Assembly: GCF_000721495.1 (NCBI RefSeq)
Contig: NZ_JOHY01000066.1
Coordinates: 1 to 34,229, forward strand
DNA: 34,229 bases
DNA from: Streptomyces sp. NRRL F-5123
Lineage (GTDB): Bacteria > Actinomycetota > Actinomycetes > Streptomycetales > Streptomycetaceae
Direction of reading: 5' to 3'
The position numbers were made by a program, and so were the translations under genes. Every line of letters starts with the position of its first letter. Position 1 is the first letter of the stretch. Below, in pieces: positions 1-7,848 of the stretch. Under the pieces are notes generated by a model. The model saw only the letters and a program-made list of their open reading frames with translations, searched no databases and was not told the DNA's origin.

Positions 1-30
1 CTAAACACCAGCACCACCAGCACGGAACAC

Positions 31-64
31 GGCCGCCCGACCCGGACAACCGGACCGGGCGGCC
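31..64 (-). terminator. Terminator-like hairpin after the amylase gene
   Basis: GGCCGCCCG (31-39) pairs perfectly with CGGGCGGCC (56-64), and inner CCGG arms extend the stem around an ACAA loop. It lies about 40 bases past the amylase stop on the minus strand. There is no clear U-tract, as is common for Streptomyces terminators. Confidence 0.7.
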
Positions 65-105
65 GCACCCGTCCCCCCTCAAGCCCTACGGGGGAGCGCG
101 GAACG

Positions 106-1893
106 TCAGGCGCGCCAGGTGTCGTTGAGCGAGACGTTGCCGGACGCGGGAACGGTCGCCGTGCGGTTGCCGCCGGACTCCCACGTCACGTTGCCGCTGC
201 TGTCCTTGCGGATGTACTTGTACTGGAAGGACGTTCCCGCCGGCAGGCTCACGTCGAGCTTCCAGACGGGGTAGGCGGCGGAGGACATCGGCAGCGCGCC
301 GGCGGTGTTCCAGCCGCCGAGCGCGGGGACGTCGCCGACGACGTAGATGTTCTGCCCCCACGCGGTGGTGGCGTTCACCGCGAAGGACGCCCCGGCGGTG
401 GGGTTCGTCCCGCCGGTGGTGGAACCGCCCGTGGTGGAACCGCCGGTGGTGGAACCGCCCGTGGTGGAGCCGCCGGTCGTGGTCCCGCTCGTGCTTCCGG
501 TGGCGGAGCACGATCCGGCGTAGAGGGCCACCGCGTCGTTGGACCCGATCGTCGCCGTGAACTTCCCGTCGGAGCCGACGGTGTACGGGGCGCCGCTGTG
601 CTGGACGTCGCAGTACGTGCCCGCGGGCAGCGACGTGGTGAAGGTCTGGGTCAGCGACCCGCTCTCGTGGTTGATCGCGACGAAGCCCTTGCTGCCGCGG
701 CCGAAGGCGATCGCGTTGTTGCCGTTGTCCCACCAGTTGGTGACGGCCGTGCCGGAGACGGCGTTGCGGAAGCCGACCATGTTCGAGATCTGCGGCCAGG
801 CGTGCTGGCACTTCCAGCCGTCGCTGTAGCAGGAGTTGACCTGGCCGTTGTTGGGCGGGCCGGCGTCGTTGTCGGAGAACTCGTAGCCGGAGTAGACGTT
901 CGGCGAACCGTAGGGCCACGCCAGCACGAAGACGTTGGCGAGCGTATAAGTGGCGTTGCTCTTGTAGTTGAGGGTGGAGCCGTTGCGCTCGGTGTCCCAG
1001 TTGTCGACGAAGGTGCGGGCCTTGTCGCTGGAGAGATAGCCCGCGCCCCATGACGCGCCCCACTGGCTGAGGGAGGACAGTTTCTCGCTGCCGAAGATCC
1101 GCTTGAGGTCGAAGGCGCCCTGGAATTCGTCGACGTCGCCGGTGCCGGTGTACTCGGTCGGCTGGACGGCCTCGCCGGACCCGTAAATCACCTCCTGCGC
1201 CCAGTAGATGCCCGGGTTGGTCAGCTTGGACTTGATCGCGGCCAGGTCGCTCGCAGCGATGTGCTTGGCGGCGTCGACGCGGAAGCCGTCCACCCCCAGC
1301 GCGATGAGGTGGTTCATGTACGCGGCGATGGTGGAGCGGACGTAGTCGCTGCCGGTGTCGAGGTCGGCCAGGCCGACGAGTTCGCAGTTCTGGACGTTGG
1401 AGCGGTCGGCGTAGTTGGAGATGTTCGTCCGGCAGCTGTGGAAGTCCTGGTCCTGGTAGTAGCCGGGGTAGTTGTACTTGCTGTACGCCGTGCCGCCCGT
1501 GCCCGTCCCCGATCCCGAGGACATGTGGTTGATCACCGCGTCGGCGACGACCTTCACGCCCGCGCTGTGGCAGGCGGCGACCATGTTCTTGAAGTCCGAC
1601 TCACTGCCGAGGCGGTTCTGCAGCTTGTAGCTGACCGGCTGGTACGCGGTCCACCACTGCCCGCCCTGGATGTTCTCGGTGGCCGGCGAGACCTCGACGT
1701 AGCCGTAACCGGCCGGGCCGAGCTGGTCGGTGCAGGCCTTGGCGACCGAGTTCCAATTCCACTGGAACAGCGTGGCGGTGACGTCCTTGCTGCCCGGCGG
1801 CGTCGCGCTCGCCTGCTGCTGCGAGGCGGCGGCGACCAGCCCCGCGGCGGCGACCACCGCGGCGACGGCGCCGTTGAGGACCCTGGATCTCAT
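106..1893 (-). CDS. Secreted alpha-amylase, GH13 with C-terminal CBM20
   Basis: An extracellular endo-acting starch hydrolase of 595 residues. The ATG at 1893 is preceded by AAGGAG at good spacing, although the frame stays open far upstream. Residues 1-30 are a Sec signal peptide ending ASA. The GH13 barrel covers about 35-380: region [12 protein letters not shown] (nucleophile D207), region III WAQEV (acid/base E234) and region [11 protein letters not shown] (D300). A C-domain follows to about 462. A linker of five GGSTT repeats (474-495) leads to a CBM20 starch-binding module (about 500-595) with the [10 protein letters not shown] and [10 protein letters not shown] signatures. In region IV a Trp stands where most alpha-amylases have the His before the catalytic Asp; as I recall, other actinomycete amylases share this. 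It stands alone and is divergent from a GNAT gene. A repeat array upstream suggests MalR/Reg1-type maltose control (inference). Confidence 0.95.
   Translation of the reverse strand: MRSRVLNGAVAAVVAAAGLVAAASQQQASATPPGSKDVTATLFQWNWNSVAKACTDQLGPAGYGYVEVSPATENIQGGQWWTAYQPVSYKLQNRLGSESDFKNMVAACHSAGVKVVADAVINHMSSGSGTGTGGTAYSKYNYPGYYQDQDFHSCRTNISNYADRSNVQNCELVGLADLDTGSDYVRSTIAAYMNHLIALGVDGFRVDAAKHIAASDLAAIKSKLTNPGIYWAQEVIYGSGEAVQPTEYTGTGDVDEFQGAFDLKRIFGSEKLSSLSQWGASWGAGYLSSDKARTFVDNWDTERNGSTLNYKSNATYTLANVFVLAWPYGSPNVYSGYEFSDNDAGPPNNGQVNSCYSDGWKCQHAWPQISNMVGFRNAVSGTAVTNWWDNGNNAIAFGRGSKGFVAINHESGSLTQTFTTSLPAGTYCDVQHSGAPYTVGSDGKFTATIGSNDAVALYAGSCSATGSTSGTTTGGSTTGGSTTGGSTTGGSTTGGTNPTAGASFAVNATTAWGQNIYVVGDVPALGGWNTAGALPMSSAAYPVWKLDVSLPAGTSFQYKYIRKDSSGNVTWESGGNRTATVPASGNVSLNDTWRA
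411..484 (-). repeat. 15-bp tandem repeats encoding the GGSTT linker
   Basis: About five copies of a 15-bp unit (plus-strand core GGAACCGCCGGTGGT, alternating CCGGT and CCCGT) encode the Gly-Gly-Ser-Thr-Thr linker between the amylase catalytic region and CBM20. Tandem copies like these may change in number by slippage. Confidence 0.85.
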
Positions 1894-2053
1894 GGGCGGC
1901 TCCTTCAGTCGAGGGGCGCCGGTGGACGCACCGGTGCCCTGTGAAGGCGGCCACGCGCCAGGCCGCCGTACGAGACGGGAACCCGGTCCGTCGGGCTCCG
2001 CGCACGGAGCTTCCTGCCGGGGCGGTGGACACGTCAATCGGTCGGACAAAAAA

Positions 2054-2085
2054 AGTTGCTGTGAGTTGCTGAAAGAAATTGCAAT
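2054..2085. promoter_or_regulatory. Putative MalR/Reg1-type operator for the amylase gene
   Basis: AGTTGCTG occurs twice exactly 10 bp apart (2054-2061 and 2064-2071), followed by the palindrome ATTGCAAT (2078-2085). It lies 160-190 bases upstream of the amylase start, in the AT-richest part of the spacer. Streptomyces amylase promoters are known to carry direct repeats related to TTGCAG that bind LacI-family MalR/Reg1. The match here is partial, so the regulator is inferred. Confidence 0.5.
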
Positions 2086-2108
2086 CGCGGCCGTGCGCGG
2101 GTGTCTGC

Positions 2109-2121
2109 CAGACTGCGGCGC
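2109..2121 (+). promoter_or_regulatory. Leaderless promoter (-10 region) of the GNAT gene
   Basis: CAGACT (2109-2114) lies 8-13 bases before the ATG at 2122, where a -10 element falls if transcription starts at the A of ATG. There is no Shine-Dalgarno sequence. This favours ATG 2122 over the in-frame GTG at 2101. Confidence 0.45.
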
Positions 2122-2691
2122 ATGGACGTCCGTCTCGCCCCGTGGTCGGAGCCCGCGCTCGCCCTCCTCCGCCGCATCAACACCCCCGAGATGCGCCGCC
2201 ATGTCGGCGGCCCGGAGTCGGAGGACGCCCTCCTCGCCCGGCACCGCCGCTACCTGGACATGCCGGCGACCGGCAGCGGCCGCATGTACGCGGTGCTGCT
2301 CGCGGGTCCCGGCACGGCCGGGGAGGAATGGGCGGCCGGGGAGGAGATGGTCGGCAGCATCGCCTACTTCCGGCGCGACTGGCGGGGCGAGGAGATCTAC
2401 GAGACCGGCTGGAACGTCCTGCCCCCCTACCAGGGCCGCGGTGTCGCCGCGGCGGCCGGCGCCGCCCTCGTCGCCCTCCTGCGCGGCGCCCCTCGCACCC
2501 CTCGCACCCCCCGCCACCTGCACGCCTTCCCCTCCGTCGACAACGCCCCCTCGAACGCCCTGTGCCGCCGCCTCGGCTTCCGCCTCCTCGGCCCCTGCGA
2601 CTTCGAGTACCCGCGGGGCAGCGGCACGATGATGCGCAGCAACGACTGGTGCCTCGACCTCACACCGGAGGCCGCCGGGCAGCCGGACTGA
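2122..2691 (+). CDS. GNAT-family N-acetyltransferase
   Basis: Predicted cytoplasmic acetyl-CoA-dependent N-acetyltransferase of 189 residues; the acceptor is unknown. The acetyl-CoA-binding motif A appears as PYQGRGVA (about 102-109), followed by motif B with [13 protein letters not shown] (about 141-153), the usual order in the RimJ/RimL-like branch. I chose ATG 2122 because a -10-like CAGACT sits 8-13 bases upstream and neither candidate start has a ribosome-binding site. The GTG at 2101 would add seven residues. It is divergent from the amylase, with a 228-base spacer. Nothing ties it functionally to the amylase or to the conflict-type cassette downstream. Confidence 0.85.
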   Translation: MDVRLAPWSEPALALLRRINTPEMRRHVGGPESEDALLARHRRYLDMPATGSGRMYAVLLAGPGTAGEEWAAGEEMVGSIAYFRRDWRGEEIYETGWNVLPPYQGRGVAAAAGAALVALLRGAPRTPRTPRHLHAFPSVDNAPSNALCRRLGFRLLGPCDFEYPRGSGTMMRSNDWCLDLTPEAAGQPD

Positions 2692-2799
2692 AGTCCGCGG
2701 ACCGGCCCCGGGGAGGCGGGCGGGCTGGGAGCATGGGAGCCCGACTCGCCCGCGCGTCAGGGAAGTCGGCGGGCGCGGCAGAGGGGACGGGGCAGGCGC

Positions 2800-3183
2800 A
2801 TGGGCCAGGTCAGGGTCGAGACGGTGGCGCTGGACGCCGCCGGCGGGCGGCAGATCGCGGCGCGGACGCGGACGTCCGCTGTGCTGGAGGACCGGGCGGC
2901 CGAGGTGGAGGAGGCCATCGTGCAGGCCTCGGCGATCGCGCAGCAGTCGCTGGCGCAGGTGCCGGAGCGGGACGGGTGGCAGGTGACGTCCATGGAGGTC
3001 ACCTTCGGCCTGACGCTCGCCGCCGAGGCCGGGGTCATCCTCTCCAAAGCCTCCGCGGAGGCGTCCTTCGAGGTGACCCTCACCGTGGAGCGGTCCTCGG
3101 GCCGGACGCCGGAGCCCGCGCCGCACTCCTCGCCGGAGCCCGCGCCGGAGCCCGCGCCGCACTCCTCGCCGGACCGGACGTGA
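2800..3183 (+). CDS. Trypsin-co-occurring domain (Trypco1/CU044_2847-type) protein
   Basis: A 127-residue protein without signal peptide or membrane segment. Residues 1-100 match my memory of the Trypco1 (CU044_2847) family: an N-terminal strand pair ([13 protein letters not shown]), a long helix and the signature [31 protein letters not shown]. The last 25 residues are low-complexity PEPAPHSS repeats. The family is known for sitting beside or fused to trypsin-like proteases in actinobacterial conflict systems; its biochemical role is not established. The stop TGA overlaps the GTG of the protease gene (GTGA), implying translational coupling. The ATG lies behind a G-rich stretch with no strong ribosome-binding site. 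It is the first gene of a three-gene cassette. Confidence 0.8.
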   Translation: MGQVRVETVALDAAGGRQIAARTRTSAVLEDRAAEVEEAIVQASAIAQQSLAQVPERDGWQVTSMEVTFGLTLAAEAGVILSKASAEASFEVTLTVERSSGRTPEPAPHSSPEPAPEPAPHSSPDRT

Positions 3184-4013
3184 CTGCCGATCCGGGCGCC
3201 GGTGCGGACTACTGGGTCGAGCTGTCCCAGGGGCAGCGGCGGCTCGGGGCGGGCTTCCTGCTGACCCGGCGGTTCGTCGTCACCGCACTGCACTGCCTGC
3301 GCGGGATGGCCGACTACGAGGCCGAGTTGGATGTGGCCCTGGCGGACGGCACCCGCGTGCCGGGACGGGTGTCCCGCCAGGACAAGGAGGCGGACCTCGC
3401 GCTCGTCGAGATCTCCGCGGGGTACGGCGTCGCGCAGCCCGTACCCGTCGCCGGGGTCGCGCGGGGCGGTGAGCGGTGGCGCGGGCCCTACCGTCCTGCC
3501 CCGAACGACGTGGAGTTGACCGGATGGGTCGCCGACGGGGCCATCGCGTACCTCTGCGAGGGCGGCGGGCACATCGAGGCCCTGCAGTTGACCGCCGACC
3601 AGCAACTCGGCGACTACTCGGGCTACTCGGGCGGGCCCGTCGAGAACGTGGAGGAGGGGCAGGCCCCGGCGGTCGTCGGCATCCTGCTGGAGCAGGCGCC
3701 GGACCGCGTCGACCCCAGCCGCAGCGCCAACGTGCTCTTCGCCGCGACCATCCGCGAAGTGATGCGGCGCTTCGACCACTTCGACGTCGGGCACCTGGTC
3801 GGCGTCCTGCGCCCGGCGGCGGCCGAGGGAGCGGAGGCCGTACCGCCGCCCCCGAGCCCGGCTCACCGCGTCGACACCCTGCTCGGCCTCTTCCAGCAGA
3901 TGGCCGAGCAGGCCGTCCTGGACCCCGCGGACGTCTCCGAGCTGCGCTATCTCGCGCTGAAGCGTGTCTTCGACGGGCAGGGCGGCCGGGACGTGGGCGG
4001 GGGCGCCGCGTGA
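3180..4013 (+). CDS. Intracellular trypsin-like serine protease
   Basis: A 277-residue S1-like peptidase with an intact triad: H38 in [10 protein letters not shown]72 in EADLALVEI and S150 in GYSGGPV. There is no signal peptide or transmembrane segment, so it should act in the cytoplasm, unlike most Streptomyces trypsins. The protease fold ends near residue 200. A Pro-rich spacer (222-228) then leads to a C-terminal helical tail (about 229-266, [14 protein letters not shown]...[10 protein letters not shown]), which may be a small adaptor region like the effector-associated domains of conflict systems (inference). I chose GTG 3180 because it overlaps the upstream stop by four bases and starts just before the protease fold; the frame is open much further upstream. 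The stop in turn overlaps the GTG of the TPR gene. Confidence 0.88.
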   Translation: MTADPGAGADYWVELSQGQRRLGAGFLLTRRFVVTALHCLRGMADYEAELDVALADGTRVPGRVSRQDKEADLALVEISAGYGVAQPVPVAGVARGGERWRGPYRPAPNDVELTGWVADGAIAYLCEGGGHIEALQLTADQQLGDYSGYSGGPVENVEEGQAPAVVGILLEQAPDRVDPSRSANVLFAATIREVMRRFDHFDVGHLVGVLRPAAAEGAEAVPPPPSPAHRVDTLLGLFQQMAEQAVLDPADVSELRYLALKRVFDGQGGRDVGGGAA

Positions 4014-5317
4014 CCGACACATGGCAGAAAGCGCTCAACAGCGCCCGAAGGGCCGTGCGGGACCCGGACAGGACGGGGTCCCGCCGCAGGGGGCGCGATG
4101 CGCGGGCGGCTGTCGAAAGGCTCTGCGAGGAAGGGGAGTTACTCCTCCACCGGGCCGTGGGCCCGCAGCTCTCGGAGCTGGTCGCGCTGCTCGACGGGCT
4201 CGGGCTGTCCGACACCTCCGGCTTCCTGCTGGACCACGTGGTCGCGTGCCTGCGGGAGCAAACCGGCCTGCTGGTCACGCTTGCTCCCGCGCTGGACCGG
4301 CTCGGCGCCGCGCTCGCCGCGCACGGCCGGTACGACGACGCCACCTGGGTCACCGCCGCCTCGGTGGAGGCCACCCCGGACCGGGCCGCCGCCCTGGCCA
4401 ACCTCGCCGCGCTGACGCTGCGCCGGGGCGACACCGTGGGAGCGGCCGAACTCGCGGTCGAGGCACGCCGGTTCGCGGCCCCACCGGAGAGCGGCGACGC
4501 GGCAGGGCTGGACGTGGCGGTCCTGGAGGCCGCGGTCTCCGCCGAAGTCGCCCGCCGGGAGGGCCTGCACGCCCACGCCGACCGGCTGGTCGACGAACTG
4601 GCCGGGTGCGTACGGCGCCTGGCGGCGATGGTCGGAGACGATCACCCCGCGTCCCTGTCGGCCCTGGCCGCCCTCGCCTCCGCCGAGTTCTCGTCGGCCG
4701 AGGCGGCGGGCGAGCGGGCGCGCATGGAGCGGGCGGTGGACGTCCTCGCGGTGGCGGCCCAGCGGATGTCGGCGGTGCTGGGCGGCCACCACCCCCGCGC
4801 GCTCTCGGTGCTGCGGAGTCTCGCGTCGGCGGAGTACGAGCTGGCGCGCACATCCGGCGACGCCCGGCGGCTCGATGGAGCCGGGGCGCTGATGGCGGCG
4901 GCGGTGCGGGGGACGGAGGCGCGGGGGACGGAGGCGCTGCGGAGGGAGGAGCGGTCCGGATTCGGCGAGAGGCGCCGTACCGTGAGCGCCCCTCGGACGG
5001 ACCCGAGCGGCGCTGAACTCAAGGACGCTGCCCGTTCGCTGATCAGCGAGGCCGAGTTCCTGCTGAACGGCGAAGCGCACGAGGCTGTGCTGCACGGCGC
5101 CGACTCCGCGACCGCCAGGCTGCAGTACAACGTGCTCGCGCTCGAACTGCTCCGCGCCCAGGACATCGTGGACGACCGGCCGGGCACGGCCTACGCGCTC
5201 GTCCTCGACATCCTGCACAAGATCGACGTGCTGCTCCAGGCACGGGCCCCCGGCGGTGCTCCCGTCCCCGACCCCGAGGCGGACACGCTCAACTCCCCCC
5301 GGCGGCCAGCCCCGTGA
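4010..5317 (+). CDS. TPR-repeat protein of the Trypco-protease cassette
   Basis: A 435-residue, almost entirely helical cytoplasmic protein. The middle carries TPR-like repeats of the kinesin-light-chain/NB-ARC-associated type, seen twice as GDDHPASLSALAALASAEF and GGHHPRALSVLRSLASAEY. The N-terminal 110 residues are helical and basic at the very start. The last 100 residues form another helical unit (LKDAARSLISEAEFLL...YALVLDILHKIDVLL) after a charged linker. I see no P-loop, so this is not a STAND NTPase. GTG 4010 overlaps the protease stop (GTGA). The likely role is as a sensor or scaffold for the protease (inference). The 3' end overlaps the convergent tetR-like gene by 29 bases. Confidence 0.8.
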   Translation: MTDTWQKALNSARRAVRDPDRTGSRRRGRDARAAVERLCEEGELLLHRAVGPQLSELVALLDGLGLSDTSGFLLDHVVACLREQTGLLVTLAPALDRLGAALAAHGRYDDATWVTAASVEATPDRAAALANLAALTLRRGDTVGAAELAVEARRFAAPPESGDAAGLDVAVLEAAVSAEVARREGLHAHADRLVDELAGCVRRLAAMVGDDHPASLSALAALASAEFSSAEAAGERARMERAVDVLAVAAQRMSAVLGGHHPRALSVLRSLASAEYELARTSGDARRLDGAGALMAAAVRGTEARGTEALRREERSGFGERRRTVSAPRTDPSGAELKDAARSLISEAEFLLNGEAHEAVLHGADSATARLQYNVLALELLRAQDIVDDRPGTAYALVLDILHKIDVLLQARAPGGAPVPDPEADTLNSPRRPAP

Positions 5318-5858
5318 CCGTCTCCGCGAGCCGCTCCGCGTAGCCCGCGGTCAGGGACGCGGGGTCGAAGAGCAGCCGGTACCACATCGGACCGTAGACC
5401 AGGTCGACGAGGAAGTCCGCCTCGGCTGCGCCGAGTTCGCGGGGCTCGCGCGCGCGGGCGAGCAGCGTGCGGACCAGTTCACGGCGGGGCAGGATGAGCC
5501 GCTCCCACACCGTACGGGCGAAGGCCTCGTCGCCGATCGACTCGGCGACGAGCGCGCGGTTGAGGACGCCGCTGATGCCCTGCTGGGCCGCGAAGGTCGC
5601 GGTGAGCAGGGCGGCGAGGTCGCCGCGCGGGGAGCCGGTGTCGGGGGCGGGTAGGTTGCCCGCCGCGTAGGCGGCGAGGGAGTCGAGGATCACCTCGCCC
5701 TTGCTGCGGTAGCGCCGGTAGACGGTCTGCTTCGAGACGCCCGCGCGGGCCGCGATGCCCTCGATGCTGGCCGCCCGGTAGCCCTTCTCCTCGACCAGCG
5801 CCATGGTCGCGCGCAGGATCGCGTCGTCGACGCCGGGGTCTCTGGGGCGTCCGCTCAT
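5289..5858 (-). CDS. TetR/AcrR-family transcriptional regulator
   Basis: A 189-residue repressor-type protein. The N-terminal helix-turn-helix is clear at about 10-55 (ILRATMALVEEKGYRAASIEGIAARAGVSKQTVYRRYRSKGEVI), followed by a helical ligand-binding domain with a TetR_C-like end (LVDLVYGPMWYRLLF). The ATG at 5858 is preceded by GAGGAGG at normal spacing; the upstream in-frame start at 5906 has none. It is divergent from an MFS exporter, and the spacer holds two sites sharing the half-site CCGTAT. The usual logic would be ligand-relieved repression of the exporter and its own gene (inference). Its 3' end overlaps the TPR gene tail to tail. Confidence 0.93.
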   Translation of the reverse strand: MSGRPRDPGVDDAILRATMALVEEKGYRAASIEGIAARAGVSKQTVYRRYRSKGEVILDSLAAYAAGNLPAPDTGSPRGDLAALLTATFAAQQGISGVLNRALVAESIGDEAFARTVWERLILPRRELVRTLLARAREPRELGAAEADFLVDLVYGPMWYRLLFDPASLTAGYAERLAETVTGLAAGGS

Positions 5859-5916
5859 GTGGTCCTCCTCGTGCGGTCCTCGTGCGGTCCTCCTCGTGGG
5901 TTCCACCGTACCCCAC

Positions 5917-5972
5917 TTGACATACGGACCGGACCGTATTTGAATCTCATTACGAACCGCACCGCACCGTAT
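5917..5972. promoter_or_regulatory. TetR operator overlapping the exporter promoter
   Basis: TTGACA (5917-5922) is a perfect -35. Directly on it lies the near-palindrome ATACGGACCGGACCGTAT (5922-5939, two mismatches between arms). A second CCGTAT half-site follows at 5967-5972, 33 bp from the first and inside a weaker copy. This is the classic layout for autorepression plus control of the divergent MFS gene by the adjacent TetR protein. Binding is inferred. Confidence 0.7.
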
Positions 5973-5988
5973 TGAAAGTGAGGGTCCG

Positions 5989-7209
5989 ATGATCTCTCGT
6001 CGCCCCGGACCGGCCCTGTGGGCCCTGGCCCTCGGTTACTTCTCCTTCGGTACGTCGTCGCTGGCCGTCGTCGGCCTCGGCGACCCGATCGGCGCCGACC
6101 TGCACGTCAGCCAGTCCCAGGTGGGCCTGCTCGTGACCGTGTTCGCGCTGACCTTCGCGCTCACCGCGCCGCTCGCCCCCGTGCTGCTGGGGCGCCTCGG
6201 GCGCAAGAGCGTGCTGCTGTCCGGGCTCGCGGTGATGGCGGCCGGCGGGGTCGCCGCCGCGCTGGCCCCGAACTACGGGGCGCTGTCCGCCGCCCGGGTG
6301 CTCACGGCGCTCGGCGGGGCCGCCTTCGGGCCGGCCGCGTCGGTCGCCGGCTCGCTGCTGGTGCCCGCCGAGCGCCGGGCCCGCGCGCTGGCCACCGTCT
6401 TCGCAGGGATGACGGCCGCGGCCGTCCTCGGAGTACCGCTCAGCACCAGCCTGGGGGAGAGCGTCGGGTGGCGCTGGACCACCGTCGGCATTGCCGGGCT
6501 GACGCTGCTCGCCCTAGGCCTCGTCGCCGCCTTCGTGCCCGCCCTGGAGCGCGGCACCCCGGCGACCCTCGCCGCCTTCCGGCCGGTGCTGCGGACGGCC
6601 GGGGTCGTGCCCGCGGTCACCACCACCTTCGCCTTCATGGCCGCGCAGTTCACCGTGTACGGCGTCATGGGCGCCTACCTCGCCGACCGCTTCGGCTCCG
6701 GCACCGGGCAGGTCGCCGCGCTGCTGCTGGTCTTCGGCATCGCCGGTGTCGTGGGCAACGCGCTCGCCGGCCGGGTCTTCGAACGGCTCGGCGGCCCCGC
6801 CACCATCACCGTGTCGCTGACCGGCTTCGGCGTCGCCTTCGCCGCCCTCCAGCTCGCCCCCGCCGACCTCGCGGCGGCCGTCGCCGCCATCGTCGTCTGG
6901 GCCGTTTTCAGCCAGCTCTTCCAGGCCCCGCAGCAGGCCCGCCTCGTGGCCCTCGTGCCCGAGCAGCGGGCGCTGGGGCTCGCGCTCAACGCCTCGTCCC
7001 TCTACCTCGGGATGAGTATGGGCAGCCTGCTCGGCAGCGGCCTGCTCCCCGCCCTCGGCGCCTCGTGGCTGCCGGCCGCCGGGCTCGTCCCGCTGGCCCT
7101 CGCGGCCGCCGCGCACCGCGCCTCCGGACGGCACCACGCCGTACGGGAGACCGGGCCCGCGGCCGCCTCGGCGAGCAAGGCGCCGACCGCCCCCCTACCC
7201 AGCCGCTGA
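5989..7209 (+). CDS. MFS transporter, DHA1-type exporter
   Basis: A 406-residue inner-membrane transporter with about 12 hydrophobic segments. A motif A-like loop (LLGRLGRKSVLL) follows TM2, and the Gly/Ala-rich TM4-TM5 region (ALGGAAFGPAASVAG) fits drug:proton antiporters of the DHA1 branch. The start ATG 5989 has GTGAGGG just upstream. A low-complexity tail (about 380-406) follows the last membrane segment. The divergent tetR-like gene and the operator over its -35 box indicate substrate-inducible efflux. The 71-base gap to the NTF2-like gene suggests co-transcription. The substrate cannot be told from sequence. Confidence 0.92.
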   Translation: MISRRPGPALWALALGYFSFGTSSLAVVGLGDPIGADLHVSQSQVGLLVTVFALTFALTAPLAPVLLGRLGRKSVLLSGLAVMAAGGVAAALAPNYGALSAARVLTALGGAAFGPAASVAGSLLVPAERRARALATVFAGMTAAAVLGVPLSTSLGESVGWRWTTVGIAGLTLLALGLVAAFVPALERGTPATLAAFRPVLRTAGVVPAVTTTFAFMAAQFTVYGVMGAYLADRFGSGTGQVAALLLVFGIAGVVGNALAGRVFERLGGPATITVSLTGFGVAFAALQLAPADLAAAVAAIVVWAVFSQLFQAPQQARLVALVPEQRALGLALNASSLYLGMSMGSLLGSGLLPALGASWLPAAGLVPLALAAAAHRASGRHHAVRETGPAAASASKAPTAPLPSR

Positions 7210-7280
7210 CCACCGAACGCCGGCCGTCGAGAACACCGGCCTCCGAATACGCCGACCCGAACCACCTGAGGAGCCTCGCC

Positions 7281-7688
7281 ATGACCACCACCACCGCGAC
7301 CACCACCGCCACCCTCGCCGAGCAGAACACCGCCCTCGTGCGGGACTTCATGGAGACCGTCTGGAACGAGGGGCGTACGGACGCCGCCGCCCGCTACGTC
7401 GCCGCCGACCTCGCGCAGCACAACCCCGCGCTCCCCGACGGTCTGGCCGCCCTCACCGGGTTGGTCGACACCCTGCGCGGCCAGCTGCCGGAGCTGCGGT
7501 TCGACATACGGCGCACCGTCGCGGAAGGCGAACTGGTCGTCGTGCACAGCCTGTTCACCCCGGCGCCCGGCGCCGACGCGCAGGCCGTCGTCGACATCTT
7601 CCGGGTCGAGGGCGGGCTGATCGCCGAGCACTGGGACGTCCACCAGGAGCTGCCCGCCACGACCGCGAGCGGTCGCCCCGCCGTCTGA
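7281..7688 (+). CDS. NTF2/SnoaL-like protein
   Basis: A 135-residue single-domain protein of the cystatin-like alpha+beta fold. After a Thr/Ala-rich N-terminus come the helix NTALVRDFMETVWNEG, the ester-cyclase-like AARYVAADLAQHNP, and the paired strands VVHSLFTP and VVDIFRVEGGLIAEHWDVHQ. The last block is the usual SnoaL-like ending. Family members are polyketide cyclases, isomerases or small-ligand-binding proteins; I see nothing to fix the activity. The ATG has GAGGAG at good spacing. It follows the exporter by 71 bases and ends at a strong hairpin, so it is probably the last gene of the TetR-controlled unit. An NTF2-like protein that handles the exported compound would make sense (inference). 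Confidence 0.85.
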   Translation: MTTTTATTTATLAEQNTALVRDFMETVWNEGRTDAAARYVAADLAQHNPALPDGLAALTGLVDTLRGQLPELRFDIRRTVAEGELVVVHSLFTPAPGADAQAVVDIFRVEGGLIAEHWDVHQELPATTASGRPAV

Positions 7689-7713
7689 TCCGCCGGTCGC
7701 CCGGCCCCCAATC

Positions 7714-7762
7714 CACCGCTGCCACCACTGGCTCAACCGCCGGGGGTGGCAGCGGTGTTGTT
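7714..7762 (+). terminator. Rho-independent-like terminator
   Basis: CACCGCTGCCACC (7714-7726) pairs perfectly over 13 bp with GGTGGCAGCGGTG (7745-7757), with an 18-base loop, followed by TTGTT. It closes the exporter/NTF2 unit and insulates the chitinase promoter that begins six bases later. Confidence 0.85.
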
Positions 7763-7767
7763 CCGTG

Positions 7768-7799
7768 ATTGGTCCAGACCTTGACAGGTTCAGACCAAT
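7768..7799 (+). promoter_or_regulatory. Tandem DasR-type (dre) sites and -35 box of the chitinase promoter
   Basis: Two direct repeats with cores GGTCCAGACC (7771-7780) and GGTTCAGACC (7787-7796) lie exactly 16 bp apart and flank the -35 hexamer TTGACA (7781-7786). They resemble the DasR responsive element ACTGGTCTAGACCACT and the 12-bp direct repeats known from Streptomyces chitinase promoters. I could not assign a -10. The expected effect is repression relieved by N-acetylglucosamine-derived metabolites (from family knowledge). Confidence 0.82.
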
Positions 7800-7848
7800 G
7801 CGGGAAGGTCCGTCTCGACCCCACCGAACCCCCCTGAGGAGTGGTCAC

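Noticed and set aside
1..30. Short open frame ending in TAG at 1-3 on the minus strand
   Set aside because: Only nine codons lie after the terminator hairpin, with no start or ribosome-binding site.
106..3162. 1018-residue version of the amylase frame starting far upstream
   Set aside because: The first 420 residues are antisense to the GNAT and Trypco genes; the start with AAGGAG and a signal peptide at 1893 is clear.
3476..4009. N-terminal extension of the TPR protein frame
   Set aside because: It overlaps the protease gene in another frame and is Arg/Gly/Pro-rich; the GTGA overlap at 4010 gives the natural start.
2757..4022. 421-residue open frame on the minus strand opposite the Trypco-protease genes
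   Set aside because: It is antisense to two genes with recognisable domains and intact catalytic motifs, and its protein is Arg/Gly/Val-rich with no motifs. High GC at third positions opens such frames automatically.
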